NCBI GenBank assembly: GCA_964577715.1
Contig: CAZOAA010000006.1
Location: 1 to 63,416, forward strand
Origin: SUP05 sp964577715
GTDB lineage: Bacteria > Pseudomonadota > Gammaproteobacteria > PS1 > Pseudothioglobaceae
Length of the DNA: 63,416 nt
Reading direction: 5' to 3'
Numbering within the stretch: the stretch's first letter is position 1; the number at the start of each line of letters is the position of its first letter. Shown here piece after piece: positions 52,900 through 60,529 of the stretch. The translations under genes and the position numbers were made by a program. Under the pieces are notes generated by a model. It saw nothing but the letters and a program-made list of their open reading frames with translations, did no database searches and was not told the origin of the DNA.

Positions 52900-53085
52900 G
52901 AACTTGACACTTTGTCTGACGACCAGAAAAAGTATCCAAAAAGAGGTCGCCCTGCAAATAACTACTCAATAAAAAATTATTGCTTGCAAAGCCAAATCTT
53001 AAAAACTCGCTACACTCAAACATTTAAGATTTTTAGCTTTTTCTTCGCAATGTTTATTGGTATTTTCTTGCAAGGGAATGGCTAA
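52900..53085 (+). pseudogene. Truncated gene end, possibly transposase-derived
   Basis: An open frame of 61 codons with no start runs to a stop at 53083-53085 and is followed at once by a strong terminator. The DDQKKYPKRGRPANN stretch (a KRGRP patch) resembles linker sequences of some DDE transposases, and the rest (KNYCLQSQILKTRYT, IFSFFFAMFIGIFLQG) is unassigned. It is read as the 3' remnant of a gene whose front was lost by insertion or deletion. Confidence 0.35.
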
Positions 53086-53116
53086 AAACCCAAGTGGATT
53101 GACCACTTGGGTTTTT
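53084..53116 (+). terminator. Strong rho-independent terminator
   Basis: A perfect 14-base stem, AAAAACCCAAGTGG with its complement, around ATTGA, ending in a T run. It lies right after the truncated frame and 43 bases before radC, insulating the downstream genes. Confidence 0.92.
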
Positions 53117-53159
53117 GATAAATAAGGTATATTTAGGGCTTAAATTTGAATAATTAATC

Positions 53160-53819
53160 ATGAAAAAAATTAACGAATTAGTTTCTGTTGACAAACCTAG
53201 AGAAAAGCTTGAAAAGAAAGGTATTAAAGCGTTAAAAGACTATGAGTTAATGGCAGTGCTTTTGGGCTCTGGCACAAAAGATAGTGATGTACTTAAACTA
53301 TCTCGTGAAATTGTTAGAAAATTTAAGAATAATTTTGAAAATATCACTCTTGAGTCTCTGTTGCAAATCCATGGTTTAGGTAAAGCTAAAGCCAGCAAAA
53401 TTATCTCTGCGATTGAATTGAGTAGAAGATATTTAATCAAGCAAAATGCTAAGATTACTTCACCTGAGCAAATCTTTGATGAGCTTAGAGATTTTAAAAA
53501 CAAACAACAAGAGTACTTTATTGTTATTACTTTAGACGGTGCAAATCATATTATTGAAAAACGTGTGGTGTTTATTGGCACACTCAACCATTCATTAGTA
53601 CATCCACGTGAAGTATTTGCCGATGCACTGACTGATAGAGCGGCTAGCATTATCATTGCACATAATCATCCAAGCGGAAATCTTGAAGCTAGCAAAGAAG
53701 ATATTAATATCACCAATCGCCTTAAAGATAGCGCAAAGCTCTTAGGTATTGATTTAATGGATCATATTATTTTTAGCAAAGATGGTTTTATTAGCTTGCA
53801 AGAGCAAGGAAAATTGTAA
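53160..53819 (+). CDS. radC: RadC family JAB-domain protein
   Basis: A 219-residue RadC protein: helix-hairpin-helix near residues 65-80 (LLQIHGLGKAKASKII) and the JAMM metal motif HNHPSGNLEASKED near 177-190. RadC proteins were linked to DNA repair, but a direct repair role is doubted, and many copies lie in mobile or defence DNA, as here. Its last codons (LQEQGKL) and spacer are repeated before hsdM at 54651. Confidence 0.93.
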   Translation: MKKINELVSVDKPREKLEKKGIKALKDYELMAVLLGSGTKDSDVLKLSREIVRKFKNNFENITLESLLQIHGLGKAKASKIISAIELSRRYLIKQNAKITSPEQIFDELRDFKNKQQEYFIVITLDGANHIIEKRVVFIGTLNHSLVHPREVFADALTDRAASIIIAHNHPSGNLEASKEDINITNRLKDSAKLLGIDLMDHIIFSKDGFISLQEQGKL

Positions 53820-53820
53820 A
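53796..53820 (+). repeat. 25-base direct repeat, copy 1 (radC end)
   Basis: The bases encoding the end of RadC through its stop recur at 54651-54675 with one change (24 of 25). The two copies bracket the DUF3800 gene and its 3' hairpin, 855 bases apart. Confidence 0.92.
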
Positions 53821-54575
53821 TGAGCAATAGTAAAAAATATTTTGTTTTTGTTGATGAAACAGGAAATAACAATCAAGAAGATTTATTTATATTGGGTTGC
53901 GTATTTGTTCCTGTTGATAGGATTGGTGAATACTATGAGCAATTGAATAAAATTTTCTCAAAAATAAAAACCAAAGTAAAAGATAAAGAATTAGAGCTTG
54001 AAAAAAACTTATCAGAAAAAGATCTTGTTAGTTTTTATAGGGGTCGACGAAGAGCTTATGAGGTTAAGTTCAAACATATCAATCAAACAGTAGCTGAAGC
54101 ATATACTTGGCTGGTATCTCAATATTTTAAATTCTCAGATATTCGATTCTGCTGCTTGGTTATTGATAAGAAAAAATACCCACCACCAAAATCACAAACA
54201 TTTTGCGATGTTTATACAAATGATCTTGCATTATTGCTTAAGCACAATATTAAAGAGGGTGAGGAAGTTGTGATATTGCCTGATAATATCGAGATATCTG
54301 GAGATAAGCACTTTGAAGACATTATTAACAAAAAGTTGCTAGCCGAAGGTAAGAACATATTTGGCACTCATAGACTTGAATCGCACGCTAATTTGTTTGT
54401 ACAAATGACAGATTTATTAATAGGTGCAGTTGCTTACGATTATCACAACAAATCAAATTTATCTAAAGATTTGGTTGTGAATAAAATTAAACAAAAAACA
54501 GGCTTGAAAAGTTTAGGAGTGAATGCAACAAAGCACAATCCAAATTACTTTTCTATATGGGTTTATAAGAGATAA
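53820..54575 (+). CDS. DUF3800 domain protein
   Basis: A 251-residue protein of the DUF3800 family: FVFVDETGNNNQEDLFILGCVFV at the start (acidic residues early), and ESHANLFVQMTDLLIGAVAYD near the end with a conserved aspartate, as in RNase H-like folds. The ATG follows the radC stop with no gap, and the ribosome site (AAGGAAAA) lies within the radC end. DUF3800 genes are common cargo in defence islands; activity is not established. The gene is flanked by a 25-base repeat, so it looks inserted between radC and hsdM. Confidence 0.85.
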   Translation: MSNSKKYFVFVDETGNNNQEDLFILGCVFVPVDRIGEYYEQLNKIFSKIKTKVKDKELELEKNLSEKDLVSFYRGRRRAYEVKFKHINQTVAEAYTWLVSQYFKFSDIRFCCLVIDKKKYPPPKSQTFCDVYTNDLALLLKHNIKEGEEVVILPDNIEISGDKHFEDIINKKLLAEGKNIFGTHRLESHANLFVQMTDLLIGAVAYDYHNKSNLSKDLVVNKIKQKTGLKSLGVNATKHNPNYFSIWVYKR

Positions 54576-54584
54576 AAAAAAGAA

Positions 54585-54614
54585 AGGGGGCTATGGTTAT
54601 AACCCACGCCCCCT
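54585..54614 (+). terminator. GC-rich hairpin after the DUF3800 gene
   Basis: AGGGGGC pairs with GCCCCCT; within the loop GGTTATAACC is itself a palindrome. It is unusually GC-rich for this AT-rich sequence and lies 10 bases after the DUF3800 stop. No T run follows, so it may be an RNA element or a recombination end as well as a terminator. Confidence 0.6.
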
Positions 54615-54650
54615 ATCAGGTACGGTTATTATAACAATAAGTTAAGTATT

Positions 54651-54675
54651 TTGCAAGAGCAAGGGAAATTGTAAA
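54651..54675 (+). repeat. 25-base direct repeat, copy 2 (before hsdM)
   Basis: Second copy of the radC end (53796-53820), 10 bases before the hsdM start. Its frame no longer belongs to an intact gene; together with copy 1 it marks the DUF3800 insertion. Confidence 0.92.
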
Positions 54676-54684
54676 AGGAAAAAA

Positions 54685-56247
54685 ATGGCAAAAAAAGAGA
54701 AAAAACAAAAGTCTATAGAAGAAACACTATGGCAATCATGCGATAAGCTAAGGGGGTCAATAGAACCATCTGAGTATAAACATGTAGTACTAAGTCTTAT
54801 CTTTTTAAAGTTTGCCAGTGATAAGTTCGAGCAGCGTAGACAGGAGTTGACTGCCGAAGGTAAAGAAAAATATCTGGAAATGGTTGAGTTTTATAATGAG
54901 AAAAATGTATTCTTTTTAGAAGAAGTTTCTCGCTGGAGTTTTATTAGTAAAAACTCTAAACAAAATGATGTTGCGCTCAAAATTGATACTGCTTTACACA
55001 CCATTGAAAAAGACAATAAAGCATTAAGAGGTGCATTGCCAGATAATTATTTCTCACGCTTAGGTTTAGACAAAGCTAAACTCGCTTCACTTATTGACAA
55101 AATCAATGAAATTAACACACTCGAGGATGGCGAGCAAGATATTGTTGGGCGCGTGTACGAGTATTTTTTAAAGAAATTTGCCATCAAAGAAGGCAAGGGC
55201 AAGGGTGAGTTCTATACGCCAAAGACTATCGTTAATCTTATTGCTGAATTAATAGAGCCATACAAAGGCATAATTTACGATCCTGCTTGTGGCGCAGGCG
55301 GTATGTTTGTGCAATCCATTAAATTTATTGAAAGTCACCATGGCAACAAGAAAGAGATCTCTATCTATGGGCAGGAATACACAAAAACTACTTACAAATT
55401 AGCAAAGATGAATCTTGCCATTCGTGGCATATCTGCAAATTTGGGTGAAAAAGATGCCGATACATTTGCTAATGATCAGCATAAAGATCTCAAAGCTGAT
55501 TTCATCATGGCAAACCCACCTTTTAATCAAAAAGAATGGCGAGCAGAAAATGAACTATTAGATGACCCTCGCTGGATGGGCTATGAAGTGCCGCCAAAGT
55601 CTAACGCTAACTACGCTTGGATTCTTAACATGGTGTCTAAACTTTCAGAAAACGGTGTTGCAGGGTTTTTATTAGCCAATGGTGCGCTTTCTGGTGGCGG
55701 AGAAGAATACAAAATCCGTAAAAAACTGATTGAAAATGATTTGGTAGAAGCAATTGTTATCCTGCCACAAAACATGTTTTACACTACCAATATCAGTGTC
55801 ACTTTATGGGTGCTAAATAAAAACAAAACTGCTAGAGTGGTTGAACATCCTGATGAGAATCGTAATTATAGAGATAGACAAAATGAAATACTGTTTATGG
55901 ATCTTCGCCAAATTGGTGAGCCGTATGAGAAAAAATACATTCAATTTAGCAAGCAACACATAGCAGATATTGGGCAAACACTACACAACTGGCAGCAAAA
56001 AGACAAGGGTTATAAAGATATTCCAGAATACTGTTATTCTGCAAAAGCCGAGGAGGTGGTTAAAAAAGATTACTCCCTTGTGCCGAGTAAGTATATTGAA
56101 TTTGTCAATCGCGATGAAAACATTGATTTTGATACAAAAATGCAAGCATTGCAATCTGAGTTTTCTCAGTTATTAAAAGATGAGGAAAAATCTAAAGACG
56201 ATCTATTAACTGTGTTTAAAGAACTGGGCTATGAAATCAAATTATAA
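54685..56247 (+). CDS. hsdM: Type I restriction-modification system, methyltransferase subunit
   Basis: N6-adenine DNA methyltransferase subunit of 520 residues. HsdM_N helical domain first (LWQSCDKLRGSIEPSEYKHVVLSLIFLKF), then SAM motif I DPACGAGGMFVQS near 198-210, GQEYTKTTYKLAKMNL, and catalytic motif IV NPPF in ADFIMANPPFNQKEW. AAGG ribosome site before the ATG at 54685. It overlaps hsdS by 17 bases. Methylation and restriction need HsdS and HsdR encoded downstream. Confidence 0.96.
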   Translation: MAKKEKKQKSIEETLWQSCDKLRGSIEPSEYKHVVLSLIFLKFASDKFEQRRQELTAEGKEKYLEMVEFYNEKNVFFLEEVSRWSFISKNSKQNDVALKIDTALHTIEKDNKALRGALPDNYFSRLGLDKAKLASLIDKINEINTLEDGEQDIVGRVYEYFLKKFAIKEGKGKGEFYTPKTIVNLIAELIEPYKGIIYDPACGAGGMFVQSIKFIESHHGNKKEISIYGQEYTKTTYKLAKMNLAIRGISANLGEKDADTFANDQHKDLKADFIMANPPFNQKEWRAENELLDDPRWMGYEVPPKSNANYAWILNMVSKLSENGVAGFLLANGALSGGGEEYKIRKKLIENDLVEAIVILPQNMFYTTNISVTLWVLNKNKTARVVEHPDENRNYRDRQNEILFMDLRQIGEPYEKKYIQFSKQHIADIGQTLHNWQQKDKGYKDIPEYCYSAKAEEVVKKDYSLVPSKYIEFVNRDENIDFDTKMQALQSEFSQLLKDEEKSKDDLLTVFKELGYEIKL

Positions 56248-57370
56248 AAAAATTGGTGATTTTATTAGTCAAGTGAAGATTAAAAATACAAATGGCAATA
56301 TTAATCTATTGCTAGGAGTTAATTTAGATAAGAACTTTATCCCCTCTGTTGCAAATATTGTGGGAACTGATTTAACAAAATATAAAGTAGTTAAGAAAGG
56401 CCAGTTTGGTTGTAAGTTAATGAGCGTTGGAAGGGATAAAAAACTCCCAATATCATTATTGGAAAACTATGACGAGGCGATTATTTCTTCTGCATATTAC
56501 GTATTTGAAATAATAGATAATAATGAACTATTAAATGATTATTTAATGATGTGGTTTTCTAGACCTGAGTCTGATCGATATTTATGGTTTCAAAGCGGTG
56601 GCGATATAAGGGGAAGGATTACTTGGGAAGATTTATGTGGTTTACCTATTAATGTTCCTAGTATAGAAAAACAACAACAAATTGTGGCTGAATATAATGC
56701 TGTTGTAAATCGCATAAAACTCAACGAACAGCTAAATCAAAAATTAGAAGAAACCGCTCAAGTATTGTATAAACACTGGTTTAATGGATTAGACGATGTT
56801 AGTGAAAACAGCGTTACACTTGACAACTATATTGTGTTCAACCCAAAGCATACTATCAAAAAATCAGAAATTATTTCATATGTTGAAATGTCTGATTTAC
56901 AAGAAGATTTGCTAAGCATTAAAAAGACAATAAAAAGAGAATTTACTTCAGGCTCCAAGTTTAAGAATTACGATACTCTTTTTGCTAGAATTACACCATG
57001 TTTAGAAAATGGTAAAACTGCTTATGTTGATTGCCTTGTCAAGGATGAGATTGCATTTGGATCAACTGAATTTATTGTTATGAGATCAAAAGAGGGTGTT
57101 AGCCCTTATTGGGCTTACTGCATGGCAAGAGATGGTAATTTTAGAAGTCACGCAATAAGTAGCATGGTAGGATCTTCTGGTAGGCAAAGGGTTCATAGTG
57201 ATTATTTAAAAGATTATTTAATTCCCAAGATTGATTATGAAAAAATGAGTATTTTTCATAAAAATATAGACCCATTGTTTAAAAAAATAAAAATAAAATC
57301 GTTAGAAAATAAAAGCCTTAAGGTGATGAAGGGTTTGCTTCTTTCAAAAATGGCAACGGTGAAAAAATAA
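56231..57370 (+). CDS. hsdS: Type I restriction-modification system, specificity subunit
   Basis: Target-recognition subunit of 379 residues with two recognition halves, each ending in a conserved helix: first domain about residues 1-150 then helix IEKQQQIVAEYNAVVNRIKLNEQLNQKLEE; second domain about 195-340 then IDPLFKKIKIKSLENKSLK. The bipartite DNA target cannot be read from sequence. Overlaps hsdM by 17 bases. Confidence 0.93.
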   Translation: MKSNYKKIGDFISQVKIKNTNGNINLLLGVNLDKNFIPSVANIVGTDLTKYKVVKKGQFGCKLMSVGRDKKLPISLLENYDEAIISSAYYVFEIIDNNELLNDYLMMWFSRPESDRYLWFQSGGDIRGRITWEDLCGLPINVPSIEKQQQIVAEYNAVVNRIKLNEQLNQKLEETAQVLYKHWFNGLDDVSENSVTLDNYIVFNPKHTIKKSEIISYVEMSDLQEDLLSIKKTIKREFTSGSKFKNYDTLFARITPCLENGKTAYVDCLVKDEIAFGSTEFIVMRSKEGVSPYWAYCMARDGNFRSHAISSMVGSSGRQRVHSDYLKDYLIPKIDYEKMSIFHKNIDPLFKKIKIKSLENKSLKVMKGLLLSKMATVKK

Positions 57371-57384
57371 AAAAAGGAGTTAAT

Positions 57385-59139
57385 GTGCACTTAGATAGAA
57401 TTCATATAAAGAATTTTAGGTCAATTAAAGATGAGACCATTCGGTTTGATCATAGTTGTAAAATTTTAGTTGGTAAAAATGAAGCAGGGAAAAGCAACGC
57501 TTTAAAAGCTATTGCTGCTATTTTTGGTCAATTTAAAATTCAAAAAAAAGACAAAAGAAAAAGAATTAACAATGAAATAATTGAAGAGTATTTTGTTAGG
57601 GCTATTTTGACTATATCAGCAGAAGATCATGATTCTATTTTAAATAAATTAAAAAATAAATTTAAAAAAATAGAGTTGATAAAGCTATCTAATCAAAAAA
57701 CATTAAGCCAATTTATAAAGGAAAACTTTAAAGAATTCATCATGCAAATAGATGTTGAAGATGACAGTGTGCAAGAGCATTCCTATTGGGATATTAAAGA
57801 GAATAAAGGTGAGTTAAAAGATAAAATCTATATAAAAGGTGGTGAACTCACTCAGGAAAATGGGGAAGAGTTTGATTTGGTGTTAGAAATCTTTAATATC
57901 CTACGAGAGATTTATTTAGAAAATAAGCTTGAATGTCATTATTGGAAATATAGTGAAAAACACTTGCTTCCAGGTAGTGTTTCTATTAGTGAATTTAAAG
58001 CTAATCCAAGTAATTTCAAGGCATTGGAGAATATTTTTGTTCTTTGTAATAGGAGTGATATTAATCAAGAGTTTTCTAATGCAATGGATGAAGATGGTGA
58101 TTATAGTAATTTACTAAGTCAAGTGTCAGAAGAGACTACTAGGGTTTTTAAAAATATCTGGAAAGATTTTAAAAATACAAGCATTGAGTTGATTCCTAAT
58201 GGGGAGGAGATCTTAATAAAGGTTGTAAACAAAACCAAGTACTCCTTTGAAGATCGAAGTGATGGCTTTAAGAGGTTTATTAGTATCTTATTAATGTTAA
58301 GTACACAGTCACGAAGTAACTTACTTGGAAAAAATGACATTATTTTAATTGATGAACCAGATCAAAGCTTATATCCCACAAGTGCACAATATTTAAAAGA
58401 TGAACTTTTAAAGATCGCTCAAAATTCTTTTGTTGTTTACTCGACACATTCACAATATATGATTGACTCTAATTGTATTGACAGACATTTAATTGTTGAG
58501 AAAAATAATGACATAACAACCATTGGAAAGCAGTCAGAAAACGCACCTTTTAGTAATGATGAATTATTGAAAAGAGCTGTTGGCTCAAGTATATTTGAAT
58601 GCATACAACCAATAAATATTATCTTTGAAGGTTGGCTCGATAAAGAATTATTTGATAAATATTGTAAGTTTCATAAAATTAAAACTTTTGATTCTGTTGG
58701 CAAAGTGTACTTGCGCGGAATATCTGGTATTGAATTATTGGTTCAGATTTTAATCTTAGCAAATAAAAAATTTATTATTGTGGCAGATTCAGATAAAGTT
58801 TCCAATGATAAGAAGAAAACATTTGGAGCTGATTATTTTGAATTTAAAGATAGTTGGATTTCTTATAGTGATATCAATTCATCTGTCGCTACAATGGAAG
58901 ATTTTCTTAAACCCGAATTTATTGAATCAGTTATTACCACCTACGGCATTAAAGGATTTGCATATGATTTAGAGAAGGGTGTCATTCAAAATATTCAAAC
59001 AGCTGTCTTAAAAGATAAAAGCAAAGTGCAAGAAGTAAAAAAACTCCTCATTAAGAATTTGAATAAAAAAGCAATGCAAGGCTTTTATGGGGATTACATT
59101 GACAGGCTTAAGCTGGAGCTTTCTAAGCTACAATCTTAA
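57385..59139 (+). CDS. OLD-family ATP-dependent endonuclease (AAA plus TOPRIM)
   Basis: A 584-residue protein starting at GTG 57385 with GGAG 6 bases upstream. The ABC/SMC-type ATPase has Walker A LVGKNEAGKSNALKAI near residues 29-44 and Walker B IILIDEPDQSLYPTSAQ near 320, then a switch histidine in VYSTHSQYMID. The C-terminal TOPRIM domain has the glutamate in IIFEGWLDKELF and DxD in IIVADSDKVS. OLD-type nucleases act in anti-phage defence, often as pairs such as Gabija (with a UvrD-like helicase). No helicase partner is beside it; instead it sits inside a type I restriction operon between hsdS and an AlbA-type gene. Confidence 0.85.
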   Translation: MHLDRIHIKNFRSIKDETIRFDHSCKILVGKNEAGKSNALKAIAAIFGQFKIQKKDKRKRINNEIIEEYFVRAILTISAEDHDSILNKLKNKFKKIELIKLSNQKTLSQFIKENFKEFIMQIDVEDDSVQEHSYWDIKENKGELKDKIYIKGGELTQENGEEFDLVLEIFNILREIYLENKLECHYWKYSEKHLLPGSVSISEFKANPSNFKALENIFVLCNRSDINQEFSNAMDEDGDYSNLLSQVSEETTRVFKNIWKDFKNTSIELIPNGEEILIKVVNKTKYSFEDRSDGFKRFISILLMLSTQSRSNLLGKNDIILIDEPDQSLYPTSAQYLKDELLKIAQNSFVVYSTHSQYMIDSNCIDRHLIVEKNNDITTIGKQSENAPFSNDELLKRAVGSSIFECIQPINIIFEGWLDKELFDKYCKFHKIKTFDSVGKVYLRGISGIELLVQILILANKKFIIVADSDKVSNDKKKTFGADYFEFKDSWISYSDINSSVATMEDFLKPEFIESVITTYGIKGFAYDLEKGVIQNIQTAVLKDKSKVQEVKKLLIKNLNKKAMQGFYGDYIDRLKLELSKLQS

Positions 59140-59182
59140 AAATAAAGCGTGAAGTGATTGACTTATTTATAAAAAAAACGAA

Positions 59183-60529
59183 ATGGTAGAACAGCAAAAC
59201 ATAGAGTGGAAGCAGAGTTGGAATGACAAATACCTGAAATGGATTTGTGGTTTTGCCAATGCCTCTGGTGGTTTAATTTATATCGGCAAGGACGATGATG
59301 GCAATGTAGTCAATTTGCAGGATTATCGTAATCTGTTGGAAGAGTTGCCTAATAAGGTGCGCAATTCAATGGGAATTATCTGCGATATAAATTTGTTAGA
59401 AGAGGGCGATAAAAAATATATAGAAATTAAAGTCAATCCGTATTCTATTCCTGTGTCATTAAGAGGTCGATATTATTATCGTTCAGGTAGTGTTAAATCA
59501 GAGTTAACAGGCATCGAGCTGAATGAGTTTTTGCTAAAGAAAGCGGGCAAGAGTTGGGATGATGATGTTGAAGAGGGTGCTGAAATCAGTGATATTGATG
59601 AAAAAAGCATTACACAATTTATTGATGATAGTAAAGAAAAAGGCAGAATGCCTGATACAAGTGGATTAACTTCACTGCAAATATTGGATAAGCTGCGTTT
59701 GTTAGACAACAACAAACTTAAAAGAGGTGCGCTAATCTTGTTCGGTAAAGACCCTGGACAGTTCTATCCAAATATTATGGTCAAGATTGGTCGTTTTGGT
59801 GAAGATGGTTCGGATTTGAAGTTTCAAGAGGTTATTGAAGGTAATTTGGTGCATTTGTTAAATGAAGTACAAGTACAGCTGAATTATAAGTTTTTAACCA
59901 GACCAATAGACTTTAAAGGTATGTACCGTATAGAAAAAGGCGAGTACCCTGTTGCTGCACTGCGTGAAATGCTGCTCAATGCCATTGTTCATAGGACTTA
60001 TATGGGTGCTGCAATTCAGATTCGGGTGTATGACAATAAGCTCTCTATTTGGAATGAAGGGATGTTGCCAAATGGCTTAGATTTAGAGAGCTTAAAGACA
60101 GAACATAATTCACGCCCTAGAAACCCAAAGATAGCAGATGCTTGTTTTAAAGCGGGTTATATTGATACTTGGGGAAGAGGAACTTTAAAAATTATTAATT
60201 CTTGTAAAGAGGCTAAACTACCAGAGCCTGAAATACTTGAAAAAGATGGCGGCGTGCAAGTGACTATTTATAGAGAATTTGAAGGTGGTCAAGTAGGTGG
60301 TCAAGTAGGTGGTCAAGTAGGTGGTCAAGCCATTAAATTAACGGATAAACAGAAAGAGGTGTTAACTCTTATAGAAGAAACACCTAGTATTTCGAGAGAG
60401 CAATTATCTAATAAATTAGGTATTAATAAATCTGCAGTACAAAAGCGTATTGAGACATTGAAAAAGAAAGGAGCTATTGAGAGAAAAGGGAAAACTACTG
60501 GAGAGTGGGAAATTTTAATTAAAAAATGA
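59183..60529 (+). CDS. AlbA_2 (Schlafen-type) / HATPase_c_4 putative transcriptional regulator
   Basis: A 448-residue protein. The N-terminal AlbA_2 domain has QQNIEWKQSWNDKYLKWICGFANASGG, followed by YIGKDDDG; the ATPase-like middle has LREMLLNAIVHRTY and GYIDTWGRGTLKII; the C-terminus is a winged helix (ISREQLSNKLGINKSAVQKRIETLKKKGAI). A linker of four tandem GGQV units near residues 368-383 separates them. Such proteins are found beside type I restriction genes and are thought to act as regulators or as nucleic-acid-binding effectors. Stop overlaps the hsdR start (ATGA). Confidence 0.85.
   Translation: MVEQQNIEWKQSWNDKYLKWICGFANASGGLIYIGKDDDGNVVNLQDYRNLLEELPNKVRNSMGIICDINLLEEGDKKYIEIKVNPYSIPVSLRGRYYYRSGSVKSELTGIELNEFLLKKAGKSWDDDVEEGAEISDIDEKSITQFIDDSKEKGRMPDTSGLTSLQILDKLRLLDNNKLKRGALILFGKDPGQFYPNIMVKIGRFGEDGSDLKFQEVIEGNLVHLLNEVQVQLNYKFLTRPIDFKGMYRIEKGEYPVAALREMLLNAIVHRTYMGAAIQIRVYDNKLSIWNEGMLPNGLDLESLKTEHNSRPRNPKIADACFKAGYIDTWGRGTLKIINSCKEAKLPEPEILEKDGGVQVTIYREFEGGQVGGQVGGQVGGQAIKLTDKQKEVLTLIEETPSISREQLSNKLGINKSAVQKRIETLKKKGAIERKGKTTGEWEILIKK
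60284..60331 (+). repeat. Four tandem 12-base units in the AlbA-type gene
   Basis: GGTGGTCAAGTA occurs three times in perfect tandem, and a fourth time as GGTGGTCAAGCC, encoding GGQV three times and then GGQA. Slippage would change the linker by four residues without breaking the frame. A fragment of similar sequence occurs at 48136-48160. Confidence 0.93.
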
